A stretch of DNA of 64,000 nucleotides, taken from assembly GCA_029237775.1 (NCBI GenBank), contig JAQZBR010000008.1, positions 62,001 to 126,000 of the forward strand, written 5' to 3'. Positions 34,590 through 42,547 of the stretch are shown here, piece by piece (the stretch's first letter is position 1; every line of letters starts with the position of its first letter). Made by a program: the position numbers and the translations under genes. The notes beneath the pieces were generated by a model. The model was not told where the DNA came from, did no database searches, and worked only from the letters and a program-made list of their open reading frames with translations. This DNA is from Bacteroidota bacterium (GTDB lineage: Bacteria; Bacteroidota; Bacteroidia; 2-12-FULL-35-15).

Positions 34590-37007
34590 CTATAAGTCTT
34601 TAGCTCTCGCCAATAATGTAGTAGATATTGTTGCAAGAAGAACAATTGTAACCGAACTCACCGGCATTAAAATAGCTGCAACAACGGGCGATAAAACACC
34701 CTGAACGGCAAAGGATAACCCGATGATGTTATAGGTGAGTGAAATTCCAAAAGTGACAATGATTGCTTTTTTACCTTGCCTGGCAAGATCAATAAAAGCC
34801 GGCAATCTGTTAAAAGAAGAACCATCAAGTATAGCATCACAGGCAGGAGAGAAATTATTCGTATCATCCGAAACAGCAATTCCTACATCACTTTGCCTCA
34901 GTGCACCAGCATCATTTAACCCGTCTCCTATCATGATCACTTTACTGCCCTGCTGCTGGAGTGTTTGAACATGTCTCATCTTATCTTCAGGCTTTTGATT
35001 AAAATAAATGTCGGCTTCGCAGCCAAAGATATGCAGAATGGCTTTTCTCTCCGAATCATTATCACCAGACACAAGCTTCAGATCAAAGCTCTCAGAAAGC
35101 TCACTCACCAGCCGCTCCAATCCCGCTCTGTAGGAATTAACGAAGCTGAAATATCCTATGATTTCTTCGTCAAAAGAAAGAAACACTTTTGCTGTCTGCT
35201 TGTCGCCAGGTGTAATTTGACCGGTAATGAACAGTTCCGAGCCCATCTTCACTCGACAATTATCAATACATCCTTCTAGCCCGGAACCAGGGATCTCTGC
35301 AAAGCTGTAAACAGGAAGCTGTTCCCCTTTATTAAATACGGAATAAAGCTGCCTGCTCAGCGGATGGGATGACTGTCCTGCTAAAGAGCTAACGATCTTT
35401 AATTCATGAGTTGTTAATTTTGGCCCCACAAAACTGACATCAGATCCATGGGTAATTGTTCCCGTTTTATCCAAAATTACTGTATCCGCTTTTATCAGCT
35501 TTTCGATAACATCTGAGTTTTTCAGATAGAACTTATTCCTTCCAAGAATACGCATAATATTACCGTTAGCGAAGGTTGTTGTAAGCAACAAGCCACAGGG
35601 ACACGCGACAATCAGAACGGCAGTCATCGCATCCAGCGCTTTTGAACTGTCGGTAAAGAACCAATACATTCCTGAAAGCGCAGAAATACTTAAAACAGCG
35701 ATCGTAAAATATTTATTGATCCGGTCAACATAGGTTTTCTGTTGATTGAGCTGCGTGTTTTTTTTATCCTGATTCCAGAGCTGAGTTAAATAACTTTGAG
35801 ACGTTGGGTTAACAACTTCCAATTCAATTGCCCCGTCCAACTGCTTTCCTCCCGCATAAATAAGCTCACCCGCCATCTTTTTAACAGGAGCTGATTCGCC
35901 AGTAATAAAACTGTAATCAATGTGCGTTTGAGAACTTTTAAGAATTGCATCAGAAGGAATGATCTCGTTATTGCGGATAATTATATGATCCGATTTTTTT
36001 AAGTCTGAAACAGGAATGCTTATTTCCAAACCACCCTTTTTAACAGTAACTCCGATCGGAAAGTAAGATTTATAATCACGTTCGAAAGAAAGGGTGTCGT
36101 AGGTTCTGCTTTGGAAATATCGTCCTATAAGCATAAAGAAGACGATGCCACTCATGGAGTCCATATAGCCGGCTCCGCTGTGAGAAATGATCTCAAAGAG
36201 ACTGCGCGAAAAAGTTACGAGTATAGCGAGCGCTATGGGAGCATCAATATTTAAATAGCGGTTACGGATGCTTTTCCATGCCGAGCTGAAAAACTCTGAA
36301 GCACAATAGAAAAAAACCGGTAAGGAAAGCAACAAATTCAGATAACCAAAAAAGTATGTGAGCCGCTGCTGCTCATAAAAATTCCCGGAAGAAAAATATT
36401 CGGGAAAGCTCAACATCATTATATTTCCAAAACAAAAGCCCGCTAGTCCGATTTTAACGATCTGTTTCCTGCTGGTTTTTATTTCAGACTTATTTTCCAG
36501 GTCATTCAGATTAATCAGCGGTTCATAACCGGTATGAGCCATTAGTTCCACCACTTCAGAAAGCCTTATCTTCTGTTGATCATAAACGATTGTTGCTTCT
36601 TTTTTTAAAAAATCAACAGAAGAACTGATGATACAATCGTTGACACGATGCAGATTTTCCAAAAGCCAGATACAGGAACTGCAATGGATAGAGGGTATAT
36701 AAAAAGTTATATGTGTGCTGTTGCCATCGGTAAACCGAATCAACTTTTTAGTTATGCCTTCATTATCCAGATAGTCGTACTTACCTGAAAAACTAAACTT
36801 TGCGGGCGAGATCCCTGGTGAATCATTCAGGTTATAGTAAGTGCAAAGATTATTCTCTTTAAGCAGGTCGTAAACAAGCTTACAACCATCACAACAGAAT
36901 TTCTTCGAGTCATACGAAATTTCTGTCTTACAGCTTTCACCGCAATGATAACAGGAGATTTGCTTCTGAGATAAAAATGCTTTGGCCATTTCAAAAGATA
37001 AGTTCAT
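34590..37007 (-). CDS. ccoI: Copper-transporting P1B-type ATPase (CcoI/FixI-like)
   Basis: 805 residues. An N-terminal zinc-ribbon-like metal-binding region (C-Y-H-C-G-E-S-C and F-C-C-D-G-C), an HMA domain (I-H-C-S-S-C-I), P1B transmembrane helices with C-P-C, the phosphorylation motif D-K-T-G-T, T-G-E-S and G-D-G-L-N-D. CcoI exports copper to the periplasm for cbb3 oxidase maturation. The start is an ATG at 37007; MAKAFLSQKQ at 36989 is the alternative. The nearby CRP/FNR-like dyad at 37062 is not placed correctly for this gene, so its control is unclear. Confidence 0.93.
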   Translation of the reverse strand: MNLSFEMAKAFLSQKQISCYHCGESCKTEISYDSKKFCCDGCKLVYDLLKENNLCTYYNLNDSPGISPAKFSFSGKYDYLDNEGITKKLIRFTDGNSTHITFYIPSIHCSSCIWLLENLHRVNDCIISSSVDFLKKEATIVYDQQKIRLSEVVELMAHTGYEPLINLNDLENKSEIKTSRKQIVKIGLAGFCFGNIMMLSFPEYFSSGNFYEQQRLTYFFGYLNLLLSLPVFFYCASEFFSSAWKSIRNRYLNIDAPIALAILVTFSRSLFEIISHSGAGYMDSMSGIVFFMLIGRYFQSRTYDTLSFERDYKSYFPIGVTVKKGGLEISIPVSDLKKSDHIIIRNNEIIPSDAILKSSQTHIDYSFITGESAPVKKMAGELIYAGGKQLDGAIELEVVNPTSQSYLTQLWNQDKKNTQLNQQKTYVDRINKYFTIAVLSISALSGMYWFFTDSSKALDAMTAVLIVACPCGLLLTTTFANGNIMRILGRNKFYLKNSDVIEKLIKADTVILDKTGTITHGSDVSFVGPKLTTHELKIVSSLAGQSSHPLSRQLYSVFNKGEQLPVYSFAEIPGSGLEGCIDNCRVKMGSELFITGQITPGDKQTAKVFLSFDEEIIGYFSFVNSYRAGLERLVSELSESFDLKLVSGDNDSERKAILHIFGCEADIYFNQKPEDKMRHVQTLQQQGSKVIMIGDGLNDAGALRQSDVGIAVSDDTNNFSPACDAILDGSSFNRLPAFIDLARQGKKAIIVTFGISLTYNIIGLSFAVQGVLSPVVAAILMPVSSVTIVLLATISTTLLARAKDL

Positions 37008-37061
37008 ACAAAAGTCGCAACACTGAAGCGCTTTAACACTGAGCTAAATTGGTAAGCGAGC

Positions 37062-37104
37062 TGACTTTCGTCATATTTTATGATTATACACCTAGGTACT
37101 TTTG
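37062..37104 (+). promoter_or_regulatory. CRP/FNR-like site and promoter of the kinase-regulator operon
   Basis: TGACTTTCGTCA (37062-37073), identical to the globin site, and TACTTTTG (37097-37104), which fits TAnnTTTG. The offset is 29.5 bases. It precedes the kinase and its REC-CRP partner, so autoregulation is predicted. Confidence 0.8.
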
Positions 37105-37123
37105 CATAAATCATTAAATTCGC

Positions 37124-38329
37124 ATGAATTTCATCGTATCAACAAACATGGAAAGTAAAGAAGGTCTTGACGCTCTCTTCCTCTATGCGACTGAAGGCAT
37201 TCTGGTTGCTAATGATAAAGGAGAAATAACGAAAGTTAATCCAAGTGCTGAAAAGCTGTTTGGTTACAATCAGGGAGAACTAGATGGGAAGAAAATAGAA
37301 GTGCTTATTCCAAAAAGGCTGGAGCAGCAACATGTCGGGCATAGGGACAGATACAATGTTCATCCTCACGCCCGCTCTATGGGAGCAGGAAGAGAACTTT
37401 ACGGATTGAAAAAAGACGGAACGGAGTTTCCTGTTGAGATCAGCTTAAGTCCATATTCAACCCCCGAAGGACGGTTTGTTATCGCATTTATCGTTGACAT
37501 TACAATACGTAAGCAAACCGAAGAGCAAATAAAGAACTACTCCTCTGAATTAGAAAGACAGGTAAAGAATCGTACACTTATTCTTGAAGAGGCCATCGAA
37601 GAACTTGAAAAAACTAAAAAAGATCTTCATAAAGCGTTGGACAAAGAAAAAGAGTTGAATGAACTCAAAACACGATTTGTGTCCATGGCATCGCATGAGT
37701 TCAGAACACCGCTCACTACCATGATGTCTTCACTGTCGCTGGTAAACAAGTATGCAGAACAGAACGATTCAGACAACCGTAACAAACATGTAAGCAAGAT
37801 CAAGAACTCAATCAATAATCTTACTGATATACTAAACGACTTTCTCTCTGTTTCAAAACTGGAAGAAGGAAAAATTATAAATCAACCCGAATCGTTGAAC
37901 CTTAAAGAATTTGTTACAGAGGTAGTAAGTGAAATGAAAGGTATGGCGATACATGGGCAGCAGCTTAACTATAGACATACCGGCAATGAAGATGTGTCGC
38001 TGGATCAGAAATTATTAAAGCACGTTCTTTTCAACCTTATTTCTAATGCGATCAAATTTTCCCCTGAAGGCGGGACTGTTGAGATCATTTCGCAGGTCAC
38101 CAATACTTCTGTTAAGATCACGGTGAAAGATTCAGGGATTGGCATTCCGAAGGAAGATCAAAAACATTTGTTTGAACGATTTTTCAGAGGACATAATGCC
38201 ACCCACATCCAGGGAACAGGATTAGGTTTAAACATCGTTGCGAATTATATCGAGTTAATGAATGGTTCCATTGATGTTGAAAGCGAAGAATATAAAGGGA
38301 CTACATTTATCATCATCATTCCTCAGTAA
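37124..38329 (+). CDS. PAS-domain sensor histidine kinase
   Basis: 401 residues with no transmembrane segment, so cytoplasmic. A PAS domain (about 13-130), coiled coil (130-180), HisKA with the phospho-acceptor H191 in M-A-S-H-E-F-R-T-P, and an HATPase_c domain with N box N-L-I-S-N-A-I-K-F, G1 D-S-G-I-G-I-P and G-T-G-L-G-L-N. The PAS segment M-G-A-G-R-E-L-Y-G-L-K-K-D-G-T-E-F-P is widespread and not heme-diagnostic; the signal is unknown. The start could also be MESKEGLD, 8 codons on. It is followed by its likely partner regulator. Confidence 0.92.
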   Translation: MNFIVSTNMESKEGLDALFLYATEGILVANDKGEITKVNPSAEKLFGYNQGELDGKKIEVLIPKRLEQQHVGHRDRYNVHPHARSMGAGRELYGLKKDGTEFPVEISLSPYSTPEGRFVIAFIVDITIRKQTEEQIKNYSSELERQVKNRTLILEEAIEELEKTKKDLHKALDKEKELNELKTRFVSMASHEFRTPLTTMMSSLSLVNKYAEQNDSDNRNKHVSKIKNSINNLTDILNDFLSVSKLEEGKIINQPESLNLKEFVTEVVSEMKGMAIHGQQLNYRHTGNEDVSLDQKLLKHVLFNLISNAIKFSPEGGTVEIISQVTNTSVKITVKDSGIGIPKEDQKHLFERFFRGHNATHIQGTGLGLNIVANYIELMNGSIDVESEEYKGTTFIIIIPQ

Positions 38330-38337
38330 TAAATACT

Positions 38338-39396
38338 ATGAAGAAAATTCTTTTAATTGAAGACAACAAGGACGTGCGTGAAAACACCGCAGAGATCCTG
38401 CAACTCGCGAAATACGATGTCATCACTGCGGTGAACGGGAAAGAAGGTGTAGAGCTTGCGCAGAAAGAAAAGCCGGACCTGATCATTTGTGATATTATGA
38501 TGCCTGTGCTTGACGGCCATGGCGTATTGCACATGCTATCAAAAAACGAAGAAACATCGAGTATCCCTTTTATATTTTTGACCGCCAAGGCTGAACGAAG
38601 TGATTTCAGAAAAGGAATGGAAATGGGTGCCGATGATTATCTTACGAAACCGTTTGACGATGTTGAACTGATGAATGCCATTGAAAGCCGCTTGAAAAAA
38701 AATGAGATCCTTAAAAAGGAATTCAGCAAAAATGTACAGGGTATAAATGACTTTATTAATGAGGCAAAAGGCATTGAGTCATTAAAAAAACTTTCTGAAG
38801 CGCGTGACGTAAGGCATTACAAGAAGAAAGACGAGATATACAGGGATGGCGGATATCCGAAAGGAATATATTATATCAATAAAGGAAAAATAAAGACTTT
38901 TCAAACCAGCGATCAGGGAAAAGAGCTGATCACGGAGCTTCATAAAGAAGGCGACTTTTTCGGATACCTTGCTCTGCTTAAGGATGAAAAATATACTGAC
39001 TCAGCGCAGGCACTTGAAGACTCTGAAGTGTACATGATTCCGAAAGAAGACTTCTTCTCGCTCGTTTATAAGAATGCAGAGGTGTCCAAACGATTCATTG
39101 AGATCCTTTCAAATAATCTGATCGATAGGGAGAAGCAGCTTGTTAATCTTGCTTACAACTCCGTAAGAAAAAGAGTGGCAGAAGCCCTGGTTAAGCTTTC
39201 TGATAAATACAAGAAGGATGGCGAGCAAAAATTCAGTATGCAGGTATCCAGAGAGGACCTTGCGAATATGGTTGGAACTGCAACCGAAACAGTGATCCGT
39301 TCACTTAGCGACTTTAAAGATGAAAAACTAGTTGAAGTGTCCGGCAGCACTATCACCATCCTGAATTACGACAAGCTTGTTAAAATGAAGAACTAA
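38338..39396 (+). CDS. Receiver-CRP/FNR hybrid transcription regulator
   Basis: 352 residues. A CheY-like receiver (1-125) with phospho-acceptor D52 in I-C-D-I-M-M-P and K in L-T-K-P-F, a cyclic-nucleotide-binding-type beta roll (about 150-270: Y-I-N-K-G-K-I-K-T-F, G-D-F-F-G-Y-L-A-L-L), and a Crp-type HTH (about 280-345). The recognition helix G-T-A-T-E-T-V-I-R-S-L keeps the Glu and Arg (E317, R321) that in CRP contact the TGA core. There are no FNR-type N-terminal cysteines. Phosphorylation by the kinase is likely to control binding; best candidate regulator of the dyads. Starts 8 bases after the kinase. Confidence 0.9.
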   Translation: MKKILLIEDNKDVRENTAEILQLAKYDVITAVNGKEGVELAQKEKPDLIICDIMMPVLDGHGVLHMLSKNEETSSIPFIFLTAKAERSDFRKGMEMGADDYLTKPFDDVELMNAIESRLKKNEILKKEFSKNVQGINDFINEAKGIESLKKLSEARDVRHYKKKDEIYRDGGYPKGIYYINKGKIKTFQTSDQGKELITELHKEGDFFGYLALLKDEKYTDSAQALEDSEVYMIPKEDFFSLVYKNAEVSKRFIEILSNNLIDREKQLVNLAYNSVRKRVAEALVKLSDKYKKDGEQKFSMQVSREDLANMVGTATETVIRSLSDFKDEKLVEVSGSTITILNYDKLVKMKN

Positions 39397-39407
39397 AGAT
39401 TTTCAAT

Positions 39408-39704
39408 ATGATCATTAAAGAGATTATTTCACAAATGGAAAATGCTACACAACCAGTAGTAAAAGTTTTACATAAGGGTGACAGCTTTAAAGTTTTAGTG
39501 ATTGGGTTTAAAAATGGAACTGTCTTAAAAGATCATAAAACAAATAAACAAACAAAGCTCTCGGTGCTCTCGGGAGAAGTGATTTACACAGAGGGACAAA
39601 AAAGAGTAATTCTCGAACAGTACGATGATCTGGATATCCCCATAGATGTAATGCATGCTGTAGAGGCGACAGAAGACAGCCTGTGCCTTCTTACTCAAGG
39701 GTAA
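39408..39704 (+). CDS. Small cupin protein
   Basis: 98 residues. A single cupin-like beta barrel (K-V-L-V-I-G-F-K-N-G-T-V-L-K-D-H-K, S-G-E-V-I-Y-T-E-G, D-I-P-I-D-V-M-H-A-V-E). Two His resembling cupin metal ligands are in K-D-H-K and V-M-H-A. Cupins bind metals or small ligands; the role is unknown, though a ligand sensor or a dioxygenase-like activity is possible. It follows the regulator by 11 bases, so it belongs to the kinase-regulator operon. Confidence 0.8.
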   Translation: MIIKEIISQMENATQPVVKVLHKGDSFKVLVIGFKNGTVLKDHKTNKQTKLSVLSGEVIYTEGQKRVILEQYDDLDIPIDVMHAVEATEDSLCLLTQG

Positions 39705-39707
39705 TCT

Positions 39708-40580
39708 CTATTCTACATCCGGTTCGATGTGAATTAAGACATCTGCAAGCTCGCTCAGCTCTTCCATTAATTTATCCTTTAAACGATGGGCTATCTCGTG
39801 ACCCTCTCTTACACTAATAGTTGCGTCTACTGTAATATGCAGGTCTGCATGATAGGTCATTCCTGTTTTTCGGATATAACATTTCTCCGTGTCAATTACT
39901 CCGGGAACTTTCGCGGATATTATTCTTATCTGCTCAATCACATCATCATATAAATGCTCATCCATGATTTCACCTAGAGCAGGACGGAAAATCAAATAGC
40001 TATTATAAAATATGAAGCCCGAAGCAAACAAAGCCGCCCAATCATCCGCAGATTCATAACCTTTACCAAGTATCAACGCTGTTGAAATTCCTATAAATGC
40101 GGCAACCGAAGTGATCGCGTCACTTCTGTGATGCCAGGCGTCCGCTTTTAAAGCAGTGCTCTTTGTTTCTATGCTCTTCCTGATCACTATCCGATATGAA
40201 ACTTCTTTCCAGATGATAATTGCCCCCAGTACTAATAGTGTATATGGTTTGGGGAGCTCGTGAGGCGTGCCGAGGTTTATTATACTCTTATAACCGATTA
40301 TTGTGGCGGAAGTGATCAGGAATCCAACCACAAGGAAAGTGATAAGAGGCTCCGCCCTTCCATGTCCGTAGGGATGGTTTTTGTCGGGGGGCCTGGAGGA
40401 ATACTTAAGCCCGAATAAAATTAAAAGCGAAGAAAAAATATCGGTAGTTGATTCTATCGCATCCGCGATCAGGGCGTACGAATTTCCAAAATAACCTGCA
40501 AACCACTTTAACAGGGCGAGGCAGGTATTACCTGCTATGCTGAAGTAAGTTGTCCTTATGGCTGTTTTATGCTTGGTCAT
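39708..40580 (-). CDS. Cation diffusion facilitator transporter
   Basis: 290 residues from MTKHKTAIRTTYF, the standard CDF start; the longer frame to 40625 would include the promoter. Six transmembrane helices with the metal-site motifs A-D-A-I-E-S-T-T-D (helix 2) and K-A-D-A-W-H-H-R-S-D-A (helix 5), and a C-terminal cytoplasmic domain ending in H-I-E-P. CDF proteins export Zn, Mn, Fe or Co. A TACCTTTG -7 box sits at 40604-40611 on the minus strand; an imperfectly spaced CRP-like dyad lies at 40633-40644. Confidence 0.92.
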   Translation of the reverse strand: MTKHKTAIRTTYFSIAGNTCLALLKWFAGYFGNSYALIADAIESTTDIFSSLLILFGLKYSSRPPDKNHPYGHGRAEPLITFLVVGFLITSATIIGYKSIINLGTPHELPKPYTLLVLGAIIIWKEVSYRIVIRKSIETKSTALKADAWHHRSDAITSVAAFIGISTALILGKGYESADDWAALFASGFIFYNSYLIFRPALGEIMDEHLYDDVIEQIRIISAKVPGVIDTEKCYIRKTGMTYHADLHITVDATISVREGHEIAHRLKDKLMEELSELADVLIHIEPDVE

Positions 40581-40654
40581 TTTCGGGATCCGGTCTCTCT
40601 GAGCAAAGGTACAAATAAGCATCACTCAGAACTGACAATTATCATATTCAGCTC

Positions 40655-40697
40655 TGACCGCTCTCATTCCCTACCCTGCATCCATGAAGTAATTTTG
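40655..40697 (+). promoter_or_regulatory. CRP/FNR-like site and promoter of the 109-aa gene
   Basis: TGACCGCTCTCA (40655-40666) and TAATTTTG (40690-40697, a fit to TAnnTTTG), offset 29.5 bases. The downstream half keeps TCA. A second dyad, TGACAATTATCA (40633-40644), lies just upstream. Confidence 0.7.
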
Positions 40698-40741
40698 TAC
40701 TGTAAATAATTTAAAAACATAAACAATTAAAAAATAAAGTC

Positions 40742-41071
40742 ATGAGCACTATTCAAGCAAATCAGTTTAAAACTTCAGTGAACGAAATTAAAACAGCTAA
40801 CCTTGAAGTTAAAACAACGCAAATGTCAGAGTTCTGGAAAAAAGCAGAATTTAACCGTTTCGGTATTATTGCCTTGTTATTGGTAGTTGTAACCTGTATT
40901 GCAGGATTCGCGGCCGCTATCGCTGTTAATGCAAGCACCTTTCAGCTTGCAGCAGTAGCCGCTACAGCGATGGCTGTTGAGGCCCTGATCCTCTCAGTTG
41001 CCCCAATGAAAGCAATCATCATTTCCTCCGTTATTTCTGTTATTGTAAGTGGCCTGGTAATCTTTTTATAA
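40742..41071 (+). CDS. Small membrane protein of the candidate low-oxygen regulon
   Basis: 109 residues, family not recognised. A polar N-terminus (1-38) precedes three hydrophobic segments (about 41-60, 66-86, 89-108) rich in Ala and Val. It has a well-placed CRP/FNR-like site and -7 box and is followed by the 122-aa conserved hypothetical gene. A role in oxidase function or redox is inferred from context only. Confidence 0.75.
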   Translation: MSTIQANQFKTSVNEIKTANLEVKTTQMSEFWKKAEFNRFGIIALLLVVVTCIAGFAAAIAVNASTFQLAAVAATAMAVEALILSVAPMKAIIISSVISVIVSGLVIFL

Positions 41072-41122
41072 GAAATTAAGATTCGAAGGCTTCACAATTA
41101 AAATTAAAAAATACATGTACCG

Positions 41123-41491
41123 ATGGAAATAAAGATTAATGACCGCAGAAAGATATTCGCTGTACAGGAGGAATTTAATACGATGTTTCCTTATCTCAGA
41201 CTTGATTTCTTCCCGAGATCGGTCAAAAATTCCGGTACAACTCAAAAGCCGCTGATCAACGGAAGGAAGACCCTGGGTGAATGCAGTTCTGTGCAAAAAC
41301 GAGGGATGATGACTATTACACCGGAAATGACGGTTTCTGACCTGGAAAAAAGCTTTAACAATATTTATGGTTTAGAGGTTGTGGTTCAGAGGAAATCAGG
41401 TAAAGTGTGGCTTGAGGTCACCGTTTCGGAAAGCTGGACATTGGAAGAGCAGAACCGGCAGGGAGAATCCTTAAGTAAGATCGCGGTATAG
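41123..41491 (+). CDS. Conserved hypothetical protein
   Basis: 122 residues, cytoplasmic. N-terminus K-I-N-D-R-R-K-I-F-A-V-Q-E-E-F-N, middle M-T-I-T-P-E-M-T-V-S-D-L-E, C-terminus G-K-V-W-L-E-V-T-V and W-T-L-E-E-Q-N-R-Q-G-E. I have the impression this family is common in Bacteroidota, often with cbb3-type gene sets, but that is from memory and unverified. No motif indicates an activity. It begins 51 bases after the 109-aa gene and ends before a terminator, so the two form an operon. Confidence 0.7.
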   Translation: MEIKINDRRKIFAVQEEFNTMFPYLRLDFFPRSVKNSGTTQKPLINGRKTLGECSSVQKRGMMTITPEMTVSDLEKSFNNIYGLEVVVQRKSGKVWLEVTVSESWTLEEQNRQGESLSKIAV

Positions 41492-41505
41492 CAATATTTA
41501 AAACA

Positions 41506-41539
41506 AAAAGCCCGTCATGAAAACTGACGCGGCTTTTTT
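41506..41539 (+). terminator. Terminator of the 109-aa/122-aa operon
   Basis: Hairpin AAAGCC-(C)-GTCA ... TGAC-(GC)-GGCTTT with a small bulge and a T6 tail. It lies 15 bases after the 122-aa gene. Confidence 0.75.
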
Positions 41540-41557
41540 CACTATTAAATCAACATT

Positions 41558-41770
41558 ATGAATTTTCTAAAAAAACGTACAAGCTGGTCTAATTTCGATC
41601 TGGGAATAATTAAAATTTGTGTTGGGTCGATTGGTGTTTCCATTGGAGCATATTTTCACCGCTACCTCGAAAATAACCTGGCAATATTCATTGGAATTTA
41701 TGTGATATCAGGTTTTTATCTATTCAGGAAGTGGACACAACAATTGAAAAACAAAGGTGATAAATATTGA
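41558..41770 (+). CDS. Small two-span membrane protein
   Basis: 70 residues, family not recognised. Two hydrophobic segments (about 16-35, GIIKICVGSIGVSIGAYFH; 44-58, IFIGIYVISGFYLF) with charged ends (K-K-R-T-S-W at the start, K-Q-Q-L-K-N-K at the end). It follows the terminator of the preceding operon, so it would need its own promoter; none is evident. Confidence 0.5.
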   Translation: MNFLKKRTSWSNFDLGIIKICVGSIGVSIGAYFHRYLENNLAIFIGIYVISGFYLFRKWTQQLKNKGDKY

Positions 41771-41791
41771 AAACTGAATGGCTTCCAGTTG

Positions 41792-42451
41792 CTAGGTGAG
41801 TCCGGTCACACTCTGACTTTTGCTTGCCGTATACAAATAAAATATATCAATTACCATATATAAAATCACCATCACCAATATCCAATGATTCTCCGGCCAA
41901 TGAATAATACACATGAGCCCGCAGAAAAAACTTCCCAGCATCCTGCTCCATGCTGCAATATATGAGATTCCTTTTTCTAGAGGCGCCCTCAACATCATTC
42001 CCAGACATGAAGCAGAGATCAATAACTGAATCGCATACGCTGAATTTGCACCTATAGCATTATCATATCCATCCTTGATAAAGAAATAAAGAATCAGCAG
42101 CCATGCAACAATAGAATAAGCAAAAAACGTTTTAAAATATTTCTGGTTTTGTGGAAGCACTTGTTTGTAGCCGTATTTGAAGGTACTGTAAACAATAAAC
42201 ACATCAAGAAGAAACCAACCGTAGTATCCAATTTGCAATGCATATCCCATATCCTGCCTGAAGACAAAAGCCCACAAAAACTCCCAGGCTATGTTTGCAC
42301 CGACAACGCTTGCTGAAATCCCCACAAATTTATATTTGATGATTCCGCGGATGACAAATATGTAACATAGGATCCAGAAAAAAGCTCCGATACCAAATAG
42401 TATCAATTCTATATTACTATATGTTTTTGTGTTAAGCCAGAAGTTTTCCAT
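41792..42451 (-). CDS. Pyr4/PaxB-like membrane protein (terpene cyclase fold)
   Basis: 219 residues, seven predicted transmembrane helices. The conserved pattern of the integral-membrane terpene cyclases of the fungal Pyr4/PaxB type is present: A-N-I-A-W-E-F (E57), W-F-L-L-D-V-F-I-V-Y-S-T-F-K-Y-G (D83) and a C-terminal V-I-D-I-F-Y-L-Y (D202). E57 and D202 align by position with the two acidic residues reported as essential in Pyr4. No other terpene gene is nearby, so the reaction, if any, is unknown. The gene is monocistronic. Confidence 0.6.
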   Translation of the reverse strand: MENFWLNTKTYSNIELILFGIGAFFWILCYIFVIRGIIKYKFVGISASVVGANIAWEFLWAFVFRQDMGYALQIGYYGWFLLDVFIVYSTFKYGYKQVLPQNQKYFKTFFAYSIVAWLLILYFFIKDGYDNAIGANSAYAIQLLISASCLGMMLRAPLEKGISYIAAWSRMLGSFFCGLMCIIHWPENHWILVMVILYMVIDIFYLYTASKSQSVTGLT

Positions 42452-42547
42452 AAATACAAATTGGGAGATACTTCTTGTTACGATGAAATTCGCTTTTAGT
42501 TCGCGGATTTGTTTCCGAAATCACCGAAAACTTACTAAGGCTGGATT

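Noticed and set aside
37160-37515. Heme-binding PAS (FixL-like) in the kinase
   Set aside because: P-H-A-R-S-M-G-A-G-R resembles the common non-heme PAS family and the His does not align with FixL's heme ligand (the register differs by two residues). Heme sensing is not claimed.
41460-41560. Riboswitch or sRNA at the hairpin near 41506
   Set aside because: Position, stem and T-tail fit a terminator of the preceding operon.
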